NCBI GenBank assembly: GCA_007570785.1
Contig: ML660211.1
Coordinates: forward strand, 293,352-357,351
From: Antilocapra americana
Lineage: Eukaryota > Chordata > Mammalia > Artiodactyla > Antilocapridae
Direction of reading: 5' to 3'
DNA length: 64,000 bases
Shown piece by piece: positions 1 through 11,339 of the stretch. Numbering within the stretch: position 1 is the first letter of the stretch; every line of letters begins with the position of its first letter. The position numbers were made by a program, and so were the translations under genes. The notes under the pieces were generated by a model that was given only the letters and a program-made list of their open reading frames with translations, ran no database searches and was not told the origin of the DNA.

Positions 1-80
1 GTATGGCAAAAACAATAATAAAAAAAGAATCTCTAAAAAAAATAAAAAATTAAAAAATAAAATAAAAAAAAAAAAAGAAG
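1..80. repeat. A-rich low-complexity tract
   Basis: Almost pure A with scattered T, C and G, ending in a run of 13 A. It may be the poly(A) tail of a + strand retroelement whose body lies outside the window, but no body is visible here, so this is only a suggestion. Confidence 0.7.
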
Positions 81-560
81 TTTCCCAAGATCTCAGAGCT
101 AGAAGCCACAGCAGAGCCAGGACAAAGATCTCAAGTCCCTCAGGACCCAGAAACTTGCACTTAGACTCTGAGTCATGTCTCATCCCTATTTGTAAAATTC
201 TTCAGTTAATGAAACAAGGATTCCTGCATTTATGTCTAGTTTAGGGATTGGATAGTATAATTACAAGAAGAACCTGAAACACTTTGCTTGACAGGAAGCA
301 AGAAAAGTCTCCAAGAGCCATGGGAATATGTCAAAAGGACATGAAAGTCCATGAATAAAAGCCTTTGCAGCTAAATCTGCGACATCTTGAATATAAAAAT
401 GAATACAAATCTTCAGAGATTATAACTTTGAATGAAAGGAGGATACTTTGTTGGAGGAGGCGGAAAGGACATGATGTGACTGCAGGTTGATCCCTGGCTA
501 GATTTAGGCTATCTGAGGCTCCTTAACCCCTTTCCTTTCCTGGCTCTGCCTACTGTTTGC
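81..560. other. unassigned intergenic sequence
   Basis: No repeat family, coding frame or RNA gene was recognised. Composition is moderate, with no long homopolymers. Confidence 0.5.
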
Positions 561-680
561 GACTCAGTGGACATGAGTTTAAGCAAACTCTGGGAGATGG
601 TGAAGGACAGGGAAGCCTGGCATGCTGCAGTCTATGGGGTCACAAAGAGTTGGAGATGACTCAGAGACTGAACAAAAAGC
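561..680 (+). mobile_element. BovB LINE 3' end fragment
   Basis: Matches the extreme 3' end of BovB: the stretch encoding 'MDMSLSKLW', then the block around 'catgctgcagtctatggggt' and the terminal 'gagactgaac'. This block also forms the body of the Bov-tA SINE, but the upstream BovB-specific part (gactcagtggacatgagttt) identifies it as LINE. It is strongly 5' truncated. Confidence 0.8.
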
Positions 681-1002
681 ACTGTTCCCATACTACGAGC
701 CCTTTCAAGTTCACAGCCTTGATACAGTGAGGAGTTTTTGAGACCATCTGGACTGATTATATGATTGAACCCAGTTAATCCTCCTCTAAACTTAAGAGTT
801 TCAAGCAGTGGGTGCAGAGATCTACTTGTCCTGCAGCACTAAAGACAAGCCTCCTATGAAAGTGTGCTTGTTTATTAAATTAACCGCCTACCAACCTAGA
901 GTGGTCTGCTTCATTTATTGGTCTCTCTTTGCCCTCCATGTACTGGGGCAAGTTTCAGATTTCACCTGGGAATTTCCTAACATGACAAACCAACACCCAT
1001 TG
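681..1002. other. unassigned intergenic sequence
   Basis: Nothing recognised. A 150-codon open frame starting at 808 runs through this stretch and into the TA microsatellite; its low-complexity C-terminal half and lack of any recognisable domain argue against a gene. Confidence 0.5.
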
Positions 1003-1130
1003 TTATATATTCTGATATATATATATATATATTTATTTGTGGGTATATATATATATATTTATTTGTGGGTATATATATATATATATATATTTGTGTCTGT
1101 ATACATACATATAGATATAGATATATATGA
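1003..1130. repeat. compound (TA)n microsatellite/minisatellite
   Basis: Long TA tracts alternate with an 'atttatttgtgggt' spacer, giving a higher-order unit of about 26-28 bp repeated two to three times, then a degenerate GATA-like tail. Length variation between individuals is likely. Confidence 0.9.
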
Positions 1131-1756
1131 AAAAAGTAAACGAGATAGAACCAAAATGCCAACTAGTAAAAAAAAGAAAGAATGTATTTCAAAATTTGTA
1201 ATGTATGTTAAAACTAATGAGTTAAAGTTTGAAGAGTTACAAAGTGGTATAAAGTTATAAAGAGTTATAAGTTATAAAGAGACACAAAGTATCTTCCAAC
1301 AGACCATTAATTATAAATGAAAAAAGAGTAACTTTCCAGCATGGAAAACTATTGGCCACTACCTTAAGTCATCAAAACTTATATCACTATTATGAGGTCA
1401 AGCCAAATAAAACCATATTCTTCCTAAAAAGATAGCACTGTGAAGGACAAATCAGTTAACTGATATTCCTGGAAATTAAATACTCTAAATCTAATGACTG
1501 TGTAACCCCACTTTGCAAAGGTATTTTACAAAGAAACTGGTCTGTATGCTTCAAAATTACCAATGTTAGGAAACACCAGAAAAATGGTGTGAGACACGGC
1601 TACATATTATGAGAAAATGAAAAGATGTGACAACTGAGAGAAAAGCATGATGCTGGATTGGAAACAGAACTGAGAAAACCAACAGTTCCAGTAGACATTA
1701 GTGGTAGAACTGGCTCTGTGTATGTGTTGTATATGATAGCAATGAATTATATGACA
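1131..1756. other. unassigned intergenic sequence
   Basis: AT-rich. It contains a short local repeat of 'agagttataa' around 1250-1280. No gene or repeat family recognised. Confidence 0.5.
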
Positions 1757-1960
1757 TCCAATGGTTTAGATGGTAAAGAATCTGCTTGCAATGTGGGAGA
1801 CCTGGGTTTGATTCCTGGGTCAAGAAGATCCCCTGGAGAAGGGAATGTCAACCCACTCTAGTATTCTTGCCTGGAGAATTCCATGCACAGAGAAGCCTGG
1901 TGGGTTACAGTCCATGAGGTTGCAAAGAATCAGACACGATTGAGTGACTTTTACTTCCTT
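1757..1960 (+). mobile_element. Bov-tA SINE
   Basis: The tRNA-Glu-like head ('ggtaaagaatctgcttgca', degenerate pol III B box 'gggtttgattcc') is followed by the BovA body ('tagtattcttgcctggagaa') and a tail near 'gacttttactt'. The BovA body is the BovB 3' end, so the SINE probably uses BovB or L1 enzymes for mobility. Several CpG sites have decayed. Confidence 0.88.
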
Positions 1961-2038
1961 AAATGAAAAAAATTCTATAATTCTGTAATGATAAATATGA
2001 CATATTTCCTAACATGGCAAATTAACATCATGTATACA

Positions 2039-2092
2039 TAGAAACAGAGAGACAGAATGAGAGAGAGAAACAGAGACAGAGAGAAAAAGGAG
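2039..2092. repeat. GA-rich simple repeat
   Basis: Purine-only run of degenerate (AGAG)n and (ACAG)n units. Confidence 0.8.
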
Positions 2093-2199
2093 GATATTTA
2101 ACTATAGATATACATATGAAAGAATAAATAAATGGGAATGAAGCTAAGTGAAAACTATTAAAGAAGGAATAATGCTTTTTATTATCTCACTGAGCACAC

Positions 2200-3345
2200 T
2201 GAACAAGAGAACTCCAGAAAAACATCTACTTCTGCTTCATAAAATACAATATGCCTTTGACTATGTGGATCAAAAAACTGTGGAAAATTCTCCAAGAGAT
2301 GGGAATACCAGGCCACCTCCTGAGAAATCTGTATGCAGGTCAAGAAGCAACAATTAGAACCAGACATGGAACAATGAACTGAAGGCTGTATATTGTCACC
2401 CAGCTTATTTAACTTCTATGCAGAGTATATCAAATGGGCTATGCAGGATGAAGCACAGGAATAAAGATTGCTGGGAGAAATTTTGTAAAGCAATTATACT
2501 TCAATTAAAAATAAATTTTAAAAAAAGATTGCTGGGAGAAATATCAATAACTTCAGATATGCAGATGACACCACCCTTATGGTAGAAAGTGAAGAAGAAC
2601 TAAAGAGTTTCTTGATGAAGGTGAAAGAGGAGAGTGTAAAAGCTGGCTTAAAATTAAACATTCATAAAATGAAGATCATGGCATCTGGTCCTATCACTAT
2701 ATGGCAAAGAGATGGGAAATAATGGAAGCAGTGACAGACTTTATTTTCTTGGACCCCAAAATCACTGCAGACGGTGAGTGCAGCCATGACATTAAAAGGT
2801 GCTTGCTCCTTAGAAGAAAAGCTATGACTAGCCTAGACAGCATATTTAAGAGCAGAGACATCGCTTTGCCATCAAAGGTCTGTCTAGTCAAGGCTATAAT
2901 TTTTTCATTAGTCAAGTATAGATGTGAGAGTTGGAACATAAGGAAGGCTGAGTGCTGAAGAATTGATGCTTTTGAACTGTGGTGTTGGAGAAGACTCTTG
3001 AGAGTCCCTTAGACTGCAAGGAGATCAAACCAGTCCATTCTAAAGGAGATCAGTCCTGAATATCCATTGGACGGACTGATGCTGAAGCTGAAACTCCAAT
3101 ACTTTGGCCACCTGATGTGAAGAACTGACTCATTCGGAAAGAATCTCATGTTGGGAAAGGTTGAAGGCAGGAGGAGAAAGGGATGACAGATGATGAGATG
3201 GTTGGATGGCATCACCATCTTGATGGACATGAGTTTTGAGCAGCTCTGGGAGTTGGTGATGGGCAGGGAAGCCTGGCATGCTGCAGTTCATGGGGGCACA
3301 ATGAGTCAGGCATGACTGAGCAACTGAACTGAACTGAACTGAATG
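2200..3345 (+). mobile_element. BovB LINE, 5'-truncated, 3' end intact
   Basis: Starts within the reverse-transcriptase domain (peptides like 'QKNIYFC' and 'NLYAGQEATIRT'), passes the catalytic YADD box at about 2558-2570 and the C-terminal region (frame 2701-2958, 'KITADGECSHDIKRCLLLRRKAM'), and ends in a (TGAAC)n tail at about 3318-3345. Frames are broken by stops and indels, so it is dead. A tiny L1 tail is inserted at 2481-2523. The element is the endonuclease/RT-encoding RTE LINE acquired horizontally by ruminant ancestors (established knowledge). Confidence 0.92.
2481..2523 (+). mobile_element. 43-bp L1 3' tail insertion with 18-bp TSD
   Basis: The host BovB reads 'aaagattgctgggagaaa' at 2463-2480, then 43 bp of L1-like terminus ('caattatacttcaattaaa' and an A-rich tail), then a perfect second copy of the same 18 bases at 2524-2541, after which BovB continues. 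The arrangement is a textbook target-site duplication around an extremely 5'-truncated L1. Confidence 0.85.
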
Positions 3346-3507
3346 CATTTTCTTTATAATTTATAGTAGATGCCAAAACTTAAATTTTGATAAGAAACAT
3401 AACTGCAGAAATAGATGGGTATCTATCTTCATTGACATGCTTTGTGTATATTCTCAACTATTTACTTATATATAAATATGTATCATGAATTTATTATTTC
3501 AGTTGAG

Positions 3508-3717
3508 TCACTGATGGCTCAGTGGGTAAAGAATTTGCCTGCAATGCAGCAAACGCAGGAGATGAGAGTTTGAACCCTGGGTCAGGAAGATCCCCTGGAG
3601 AAAGAAGTAGCAATCCACTCCAGTCTTTTTGCTTGGGAGATCAAATGGACGGAGGAGCCTGGTGGGTTACAGTCCAAAGGGTTGCAAAGAGTTGGCCACA
3701 ACTTAGCAACTAAACAC
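3508..3717 (+). mobile_element. Bov-tA SINE
   Basis: Head from about 3508 ('gatggctcagtgggtaaaga'), with a roughly 10-bp insertion in the tRNA-like arm (aacgcaggagatg). The B box is degraded to 'gagtttgaacc'. The BovA body follows and ends with 'cttagcaactaaacact'. Confidence 0.88.
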
Positions 3718-5008
3718 TCATTATATATAAATGCAATTAAAGATGAGAAACCTAATTCTACTGGTTGTCTAGATTATTTCTTTCTCAATATGCAAAATGT
3801 GTATGTTTAAGACAATTGTATCCGATGTAAGATGCTTCAATACATCTTACAATTGTTAGATGATCCTGCCAGAGCTGAAACTTTCAGCTTAAGCCAAATC
3901 TGAGTCATGCCAATCAGAAAGGCAGTCTGGAAAATGTTGATACTGTGTATAGAACATTAATTTCACTGATGAACAACTTTAATGTGCTTACACAAATATT
4001 TCTTAAATCTCACAATGAAATAAAGCACATATTTTCTTGTAGCTGGCAAATTTACACTCAGACTATTTAGAAAAAGAGTTCAGCAGGGAACAAAGAAAAA
4101 AAAAAGTTGCCAGAATTAAATATTCCGAATCATGTAGGTTATGGCTAATGTCTTCATCCAAAATAATATTTGAAATGAGAAAATCATTTATTCAGGAAAG
4201 TACCATTTTGAACTACTGTATGAAGAAAAACATCATATGCATACAAAGTTGTTTGATAGAAAAATGATTTTTCTGTGCTTTATTATAAATTTTTAAAGTA
4301 AAATTATTATATCCTGGCCCATTATTTTCCTATTCAAAAATTTATAATTTTGCCATTTTCCTTTTATTGCAAAAATAATAATGAACAGTTATATATATAT
4401 ATATACAAACTTACATACATGCTCCTAGACATAGAAAAGAAAATGTTTATGTAAATACGTCCATTTTGTAATTTAAATCTATAGTCAGGATTATGTGTTT
4501 TGTTTTACATGGGTATTTTGGAAATCAGTGATACAAATTAACATTAAAATTAATTGCAACAATTAACCTTAATTTCACTTAATGCATTACTTTCTCCTGT
4601 GTAAAATGTTAAAGCATACTAGGAAAACTCAGATGATTTAATACTAGATACTCATTATCATTTAATAAGTTTATATGTAAATTATATTACATTACTCTTA
4701 CATTTTAATATGAATCATAAAATTTTAAACCAGAAGATAACTTGAAATAATCAATACTAAACTCTCAATTGTGGCCTTCTCAGAATCTCGTGATCTAAAG
4801 ATTCCTCCTTCTAGATATCCAGACCCAGACTGTAGGATAGGATGGGTTAGAGGTGACGCCAGTAAGGAGATAGTCCAGAGACTGGAAGTAAGATCCTGAC
4901 CCCAGTTAGCTGACTCTCCAAATAATGAAGGGTGTGTCTGAACCTAAGTACATGAAAGGAAGCTGAAGAGAAAAGCAAAGTTCATGTTTCACTAAATCTG
5001 CAAAAACA
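3718..5008. other. unassigned AT-rich intergenic sequence
   Basis: No gene or repeat family recognised. Contains a 9-bp perfect hairpin (tgtaagatg 3826-3834, catcttaca 3843-3851, loop of 8) and a short TA tract at about 4390-4404. Confidence 0.5.
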
Positions 5009-5030
5009 TTAACCAATCTTAACAAAAATA

Positions 5031-6426
5031 CTTCAGTGTGTTGTTCAGTCACCCAGTCATGGTCCAAATCTTTGTGACTCCATGGACTGCAGCACGCCAG
5101 CCCTCCCTGTCCCTCACCATCTCCTGGAGTTTGCCCAAGTTCATGTTCATTGCATCTATGGTGCATCACTTTCTGCAGCTAGAGTGGTATCATCTACATG
5201 TATGAAGTCATTGATGTTTCTCTTTTGTATCTTGATTCCAGCTTGTCACTCACCTAGCCAGGCATTTCTCATGATGCGCTCAGTGTATAGGTTAAACAAA
5301 CAGTGACAGCAGACAACCCTGCTGTACTCCTTTCTTGATCTTGAACCAATCAGTTGTTCCATACAGGGTTCTAACTGCTGCTTTTTGACCCACACACAGG
5401 TTTCTCAGGAGACAGGTAAGATGCTCTTACCATTTCCATCTCTCTAAGAGCTTTCCACAGTTTGTCATGATCCACACAGTCAAAGGCCTTAGTGTAGTTG
5501 ATAAAATAAAGATAGATGATTTTCTGAAATCCCCTTGCTTTCTCTATAATCCAGTGAAGGTTGGCAATTTGATCTCTAGTTCCTCTTCCTTTTCTAAACC
5601 AAGCATGGACATCTGAAAGTTCTTGGTTCACATAATGCTGAAGCCTAGCATGCAAGATTTTAAGCATGACCCTACTAGCATGAGAGATGAGTGCAACTGT
5701 CTGATGGTTAGCACATTCTTTGGCACTACCCTTCTTGGAAACTGGGATGAGGATTGAATTTTTCCAGTCCTGTGACCACTGCCGGGTCTTTCAGATTTGC
5801 TGACATAATGAATGCAAAGCCTTGATGGCCTCATCCTTTAGGGATTTGAATAGTTTTACTGGCATTTTATCACATCCACTAGCTTTATTAACAGCAGTGC
5901 TTCTTAAGGCCCACTTGACTTCGCACTCCAGAATGTCTCGCTCTGGGTGACTAACCACACCATTGTAGTAATCTGGTTCATTAAGATCTTTTTTATACAG
6001 TTCTTCTGTGTAGTCTTTCCATCACTTCTTGATCTCTTCAGCGTCTACTAGGTCTCTACCATTTTTATCCTTTATTGTGCCCATCTTTGGGTGGAATCCT
6101 CCCTTGATGTTTCTAGTTTTCCTAAATAGATCTCTAGTCTTTCCCCTTCTGTTGTTTTCTTCTATTATTAAGCATTATTCATTGAAGAAGTTCTTCTTGT
6201 ATTTTCTAGCTATTTTTTGGAACTCTGTACTTAATTGGATGTACCTTTCCCTCTCTCCCTTGCTTTTCACTTCTCTTGATTCTTCTGCTATTTGTAAAGC
6301 CTCCTCAGATAACCACTTGGCCTTCTTGTTTTTCTTTTTCTCTGGAAAGATTTTGTTTGCTGCCTCCTGTACAATATTATGGACCACTGTCCATAGTTCT
6401 TCAGGCACACTGAAGAACAATGACGA
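5031..6426 (-). mobile_element. BovB LINE with internal deletion
   Basis: Antisense. The 3' terminal block lies at about 5036-5160. It then jumps directly to the YADD-proximal region (about 5165), skipping roughly 800 bp of the 3' coding region. The RT frame is readable on the minus strand at 5371-5667 ('GRGTRDQIANLHWIIEKA', 'YTKAFDCVDHDKL') and the upstream connector domain extends to about 6405 ('KNKKAKWLSEEALQIAEE'). Possible degenerate TSDs, 18/22 identical, lie at 5009-5030 and 6427-6448. Confidence 0.9.
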
Positions 6427-6448
6427 TTAATCAACCTTGACAAAAAAA

Positions 6449-7624
6449 GAGCTAAGAGCTCAAATTAATTATGGAGTCCAAGAGCTGCATGGTAATCATT
6501 AATGGAGAAAGCATACAGAGAAAGCCCCCATAATTCTACAAATATTCTAGTAAACAAGTGCATTGCCAACAACTTTGAGGAATACACTGAAGGTTAAAAT
6601 GATAGAGACTTGCTTTTGATAGTTGCCTTATGTTGTGGTGAATTTGGAATCAGCCGAACAGTGTGGGGCACCAGATTCACATCTTTTACTGAAAGCTTCT
6701 GTTAGTCTTGCTGTTCTTTAGGGCTGCAGTTCTGATTTTCTCTCCATATATTTTCCAGTGATGGCTTTCATATGTATGAAGTTATTTTTCACATCTATAA
6801 GTTTGATATCGATCAAGTTACCATATCATTTAATACCCTTTCAGAGAAAAAAAAGTGAATATTTTCTTTTTAGCAGGACCCAATGGACAATTATTTTCCT
6901 TCATTGTAAAACAGAAATCTTACAATGCAGATGTCTCTTAACGCCAAAACATAGAATACTGTTCATTGCTTTTATGTTGTTCTTTGTGATTGTTCTTGTT
7001 TTATCAGGAGCGTCTTGACTCTGTAATCACATTTTCTATTATGGCAAATTGTGTAATGGTCTATGTGTTAGTACCCTCATCTCTAAAAGAAGTTTTAGAA
7101 AAGACAAGAATGTAGTTTACTTTTGGCACTAAAATTCTGGAGTCCGACTTTCTCTGCCATGTTTTTTGTCAATGTTACCCTCCTCTGGCTCACTGTGACT
7201 TCCTTCACCATAAATAGAATGGCCAGGTTTTACTTTTAGTTTTAAACTGTTTACAATTGGCTAGTTTTGTTCTTTTATATAGAGTATTATTAAATACATA
7301 GAAGTAGGTTATTTTTTGATTATGTGTATTTTTTGTACTATATGAAAATAATTTAAGTGGTTTAAATTATGGAGGAGTTGATCTATAGCTAAATTTGCAG
7401 TATATTGTGAAATGCTGAGTTGTTGGGAAGAAAAGATACCTTGAGCTTCAAATTGCTTTTCTTTAAAAATTCATGGGGATAAAGATCTGCCTGGATGAAG
7501 AATTCCAGTCTTTCTTTCCTCCTGTTATAAATTTGACATCACTCTCTCTCTTTGGCAAAAGAGCCTGATACTATCTCACTCATGCTCACCCTGAGTGACA
7601 CATAGCACTGTTCTCCAAGACTGA
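6449..7624. other. unassigned intergenic sequence
   Basis: AT-rich, with no repeat family or gene recognised. The small frame at 6758-7018 has no domain. Confidence 0.5.
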
Positions 7625-8290
7625 ACACAATATCAACTGCAATGACATGGATGGACTCAGAGATTGTCCTACTGAGTGAAGTAACTCAGACAGAGAAAGA
7701 CAAAGACAAATATGATGTCACTTACATGTGGAATCTATTTTTTTTAATGTACAAATGAACTCATTTACAAAACCAAAATAGTCACAGATGTAGAAAACCA
7801 ACGTATAGTTACCAGGAAAGGGGTCAGGGGGAGGATAAATTGAGAGACTGGGATTGATATATACACACTACTATATGTAAAATGGGCTTTCCTTGTGGCT
7901 CAACTTGTAAAGAATCTGCCTGCAATGCGGGAGACCTGGGTTCGATTCCTGGGTTAGGAAGATGCCCTGGAGAAGGGAAAGGCTGCCTACTCCAGTATTC
8001 TGGCTTGGAGAATTCCATGGACTGTATAGTCCATGGGGTCACAAAGAGTCAGACACAACTGAGCAACTTTCACTTTCACTTCATATGCAAAATGGATAAC
8101 TAGTAAAGCCCTACTGTATAGCATAAGGAACTCTAGTCAATACTCTGTAATGACCTATATGTGAAAAAAAGTCTAAAAAAGTAGATATGTGTATATGTAT
8201 AACTGATTCACTTTGTTGTATGGCATAAATTATCACGACATTGTAAATCATCTATACTCTAAAATTATTTTTAAAATCCCAGGTTAAAAA
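7625..8290 (+). mobile_element. L1 3' end (ORF2 tail and 3' UTR), split by a SINE
   Basis: The sequence 'atggatggactcagagattg', then 'acatgtggaatct' and 'taccaggaaagggg', is the conserved end of L1. The second half (8096-8290: 'ccctactgtatagcataagg', 'ttcactttgttgta') continues exactly where the first left off, with Bov-tA at 7886-8082 between. Older than the SINE. Confidence 0.85.
7886..8082 (+). mobile_element. Bov-tA SINE inside L1, with TSD
   Basis: Well-preserved copy with an intact B box (gggttcgattcc) and the '(cacttt)' tail. It is flanked by 13-bp duplications with one mismatch: atatgtaaaatgg (7873-7885) and atatgcaaaatgg (8083-8095). Confidence 0.93.
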
Positions 8291-10324
8291 AAAGACTGAT
8301 CACAAATGCTTCTTATATGCTTTCTTGCCATCAGTAAGAGGCATGATGATGGCACACTATGTGTTCATTCAATCTCTTCTGTGTTGAGATGTTTAGAATA
8401 TTATCTAGTACCTTTCAGAAAATTGGGTTACCTGCTATTTGTCCCAGACAGCCTAAATAAAGGGTAAGCCATTTACCTACCAAATGATGTTCAAGAAAAA
8501 GTACAGGTGAAAAGTGGAGTAAAATGAGCATATGCAACATCAGGATTAAAAAAAAAAAAATTGTAAAGTTCTAGCAGATGGCCACAGCTTCAGAACCAAA
8601 GGAAGAAGGAGATGGAGAAGATGGAATCAAGAAGAGAAGGCCAAAGCAATTCAGTGAAAATACTTCTTTCCTTTTATGATGATTCATATCTCTTTTAAAG
8701 ACTTCGTGCAGAACAGACCAGTATAGAAAAATTAGAGATATTAAACTTAAATGTATGTGTTCTTTAGTAAATTCAAATACAAGTCCATTATAATATTTCT
8801 ATGAGTATTTACTATAGGTTGTTAAAAAGTGCCTCTTACTTGAACATTTTATATTTATGTATATACAGAGCTGATTAATAGATTAATCATCTATTAATTA
8901 TCATCTTCAGGGTTTTTTGAAAACATCATATGAAGAATCATAGGTTTTTAATTTCTATATGATGAATTTTTATTAAAAATCTATCACTATTACCAAAATT
9001 TCCAAAAATATTTTATAAATGAAATTTTTAAAATATTTTTATTTGTGAATGAAGAGTTATAATCAATAGATGGATAAAGCAAGTTATATTGAGAGTAGTA
9101 ATCTGCCCTAAAATTATTAATATGTGGTAATGATTTTTTATTTCTTTTATCTGTTCAACAGTCTCTTCCAAAAGGAAATTATATAAAGGTCATTGCTATT
9201 TGTGGTGAAAACATAAAATTTTACTACTATGCTGTAATAAATCCAATAGACTGCTCACAAGTTAATTAAAATGTTTATCCCCTTGGCTGTTAGTAAATCA
9301 CAATATGAGTATAAAGTAGTCTTACTTTACTTGTGTGATTGATAAAACAGTTTTTTGATTTGTGTGACTGATAAAAATTGATGAGACCAAGAGGAAACAA
9401 CGAATGAAAGAATAAACAAAAGAATATACATATTTCATTTTTATTATTTTTATTGGTTTCAATATTTTACAGGTTCCTATATTTTTCACATTCCATTATT
9501 TTATCTTTTGGCACTATTATCTTTGGCATTTTTTTTTAGTGGGAGATTCAGCTTGCTTTCCAAGGCATGAAAAGAATGAATGAATCCAAACTTTTTCATT
9601 CAGAATACTTTTTATGGTTAATGAGTCTTCTTTTTTAAGAACATCTCTGATAAGGCATCTTTTAAGTTACTCTGAAGGTGTATTAGGGATAAACAATGTT
9701 AGGTAAAGCTGCTGTGAGCAAGCTAAACAAGGGCACATTAGGATACAAACTGTCATCAAAATGTTAATAGTAGAGGCTGCCAAGTTTCTGGTGAGGACAA
9801 GATAAGTGATCTGCTACTTGAAGAAAGAGTCTACAAGATCGAAATGTCTAATGAGACATAACAATACATGTTAAGACCACAGATAGAAACAAACCTGGGA
9901 TTTTTCAGGAACTAATGATCCATCAAGACTCTAGTTGAAAAAAATGAAAAGGATTACACAAAACTTGAGGTTGAACTACTTGATAAGAGTTAAGCAATTT
10001 TAGTTGACTCCAAGTGAAATGGACGCCCAATTAACACTTAACTATCTCTTTAAGTTCCATATAGAAAGCTGATAATGAATAACATCAACAACAAAAATAA
10101 TGCACTGTAATAGTCAGCAGGAAATCTATCAACCATCGTGGAGGAGAGGTGGTGGAAGTTGAATGATGGAGGTCAGGTCTGATGGGGAAGGAAATGCAAG
10201 GAGTCAAGGCAGAATTTGTGGTCCTAATTCACAGTGTTAATGATGAATGGGATGTGCTGTGTGAGGAAAAAAAATACATAAAACATGAAACCAAGGGAGT
10301 CTAGACTGATCCACTGCATGGATT
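8291..10324. other. unassigned AT-rich intergenic sequence
   Basis: Two kilobases without a recognised gene or repeat. It contains short poly(A) runs (about 8548) and small AT palindromes near 8870-8900. The stretch 9660-10320 is less AT-rich and could be unique sequence. Confidence 0.5.
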
Positions 10325-10340
10325 AAGATGTAATTTACTG

Positions 10341-10444
10341 GAGGGAGGGGGGTTCTGGAGGGGGAGCATGTGTAGATCCATGGCTGTTTCATGTTACTGT
10401 ATGGCAAAACGAACACAATAAAGTAAAGAAAATTTAAAAAAAAA
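10341..10444 (+). mobile_element. 104-bp L1 3' tail with perfect 16-bp TSD
   Basis: Contains the ruminant L1 terminus ('ggttctggagggggagcatg', 'tactgtatggcaaaacgaa', an 'aataaagtaaag' polyadenylation area) and a poly(A) run. The 16-bp repeat aagatgtaatttactg is present at 10325-10340 and 10445-10460 without a mismatch, so this is a recent insertion. Confidence 0.92.
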
Positions 10445-10638
10445 AAGATGTAATTTACTGAGTCTGGAAAGGATAAAAATTAAGAGGTTGATTAATGAGC
10501 TGAAGAATTGTAAAATATTCTATAATATCTATGAGACAACCAGTGAAGATGTTAATTAGACCTGTGAATAAATAAATGTAAATAAATACAGATACAGACA
10601 TAGATATACAAGTACAATTAGCTAAATACATAAATTAG

Positions 10639-10837
10639 GCTTTCTTGCTGGCTCAGATAGTAAAGAATCCACCACTAATGTGGGAGACCTGGGTTCGATT
10701 CCTGGGTTGAGAAGATCGGGAGGAAGGCATAGCAACCCACTCCAGTATTCTTACCTGGAGAATCCCATGGACAGAGGAGCCTGGAGGGCTACAGTCCATA
10801 GGGTCACAAAGAGTCAGACATGACTGAGTAACTAAGC
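10639..10837 (+). mobile_element. Bov-tA SINE with TSD
   Basis: Head 'gctttcttgctggctcagat', intact B box 'gggttcgattcc', full BovA body. Flanked by acataaattag at 10628-10638 and 10838-10848. Confidence 0.93.
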
Positions 10838-10888
10838 ACATAAATTAGCAATATACAGTGTCTAGGATTAAAAAATATTGATATATTA

Positions 10889-11076
10889 GTATTAGTGTTA
10901 GTTGCTCAATCGCGTCCAACTCTTTGGGCTATAGACCATCAGGCTCATCTGCCCATGGAGTTCCCCAAGCAAGAAAACCAGAGTGGGTTGGAATGCCATT
11001 CTCCACAGGATTTTCCTGAGCCAGGGTTGAACCCGGCAGGCAGATTCTCTATTATCTAAGCTACCAGGGAAGCTCA
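10889..11076 (-). mobile_element. Bov-tA SINE
   Basis: Antisense copy. Body first ('gctcaatcgcgtccaactct'), tRNA-like head last ('ctaccagggaagctc'). It is more diverged than its neighbours. Confidence 0.85.
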
Positions 11077-11084
11077 TTGTACAT

Positions 11085-11310
11085 TGTGCTGTGTGCTAAG
11101 TTGCTTCAGTCATGTCTGACTCTTTGTAACCTAATGGACTGTAGCCTGCCAGGCTCCTCAGTCCATGAGATTCTCCAGGCAAGACTACCAGAATGGGTTG
11201 CCATTTCCTTCTCTAGGGAATCTTCCCCATGTAAGGATTGAACTGGTATCTCTTAAGTCTCCTGCATTGGCAGGTGGGTTCTTTACCACAGTCACCACCT
11301 GGGCCCCATT
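11085..11310 (-). mobile_element. Bov-tA SINE
   Basis: Antisense copy immediately after the previous one, separated by about 10 bp. It begins with the 'gtgctaagttgcttcagtca' tail variant and ends in the head complement ('ggtgggttctttaccacag'). The B box is degraded. Confidence 0.87.
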
Positions 11311-11339
11311 GATATATCGGATCTCCTTAAAAAAAAAAA

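Noticed and set aside
808..1260. 150-codon open frame on the + strand
   Set aside because: The C-terminal half is TA microsatellite read as Tyr/Ile, with no domain and no repeat of coding-like composition.
5031..6415. Inverted decamers cttcagtgtg (5031) and cacactgaag (6406) as terminal inverted repeats of a DNA transposon
   Set aside because: Both lie at or near BovB ends; ten bases can match by chance and the element between them is clearly a LINE.
7886..8082. tRNA-like heads with pol III B boxes considered as tRNA genes
   Set aside because: The heads lack a complete cloverleaf and are joined to BovA bodies with TSDs; they are SINEs.
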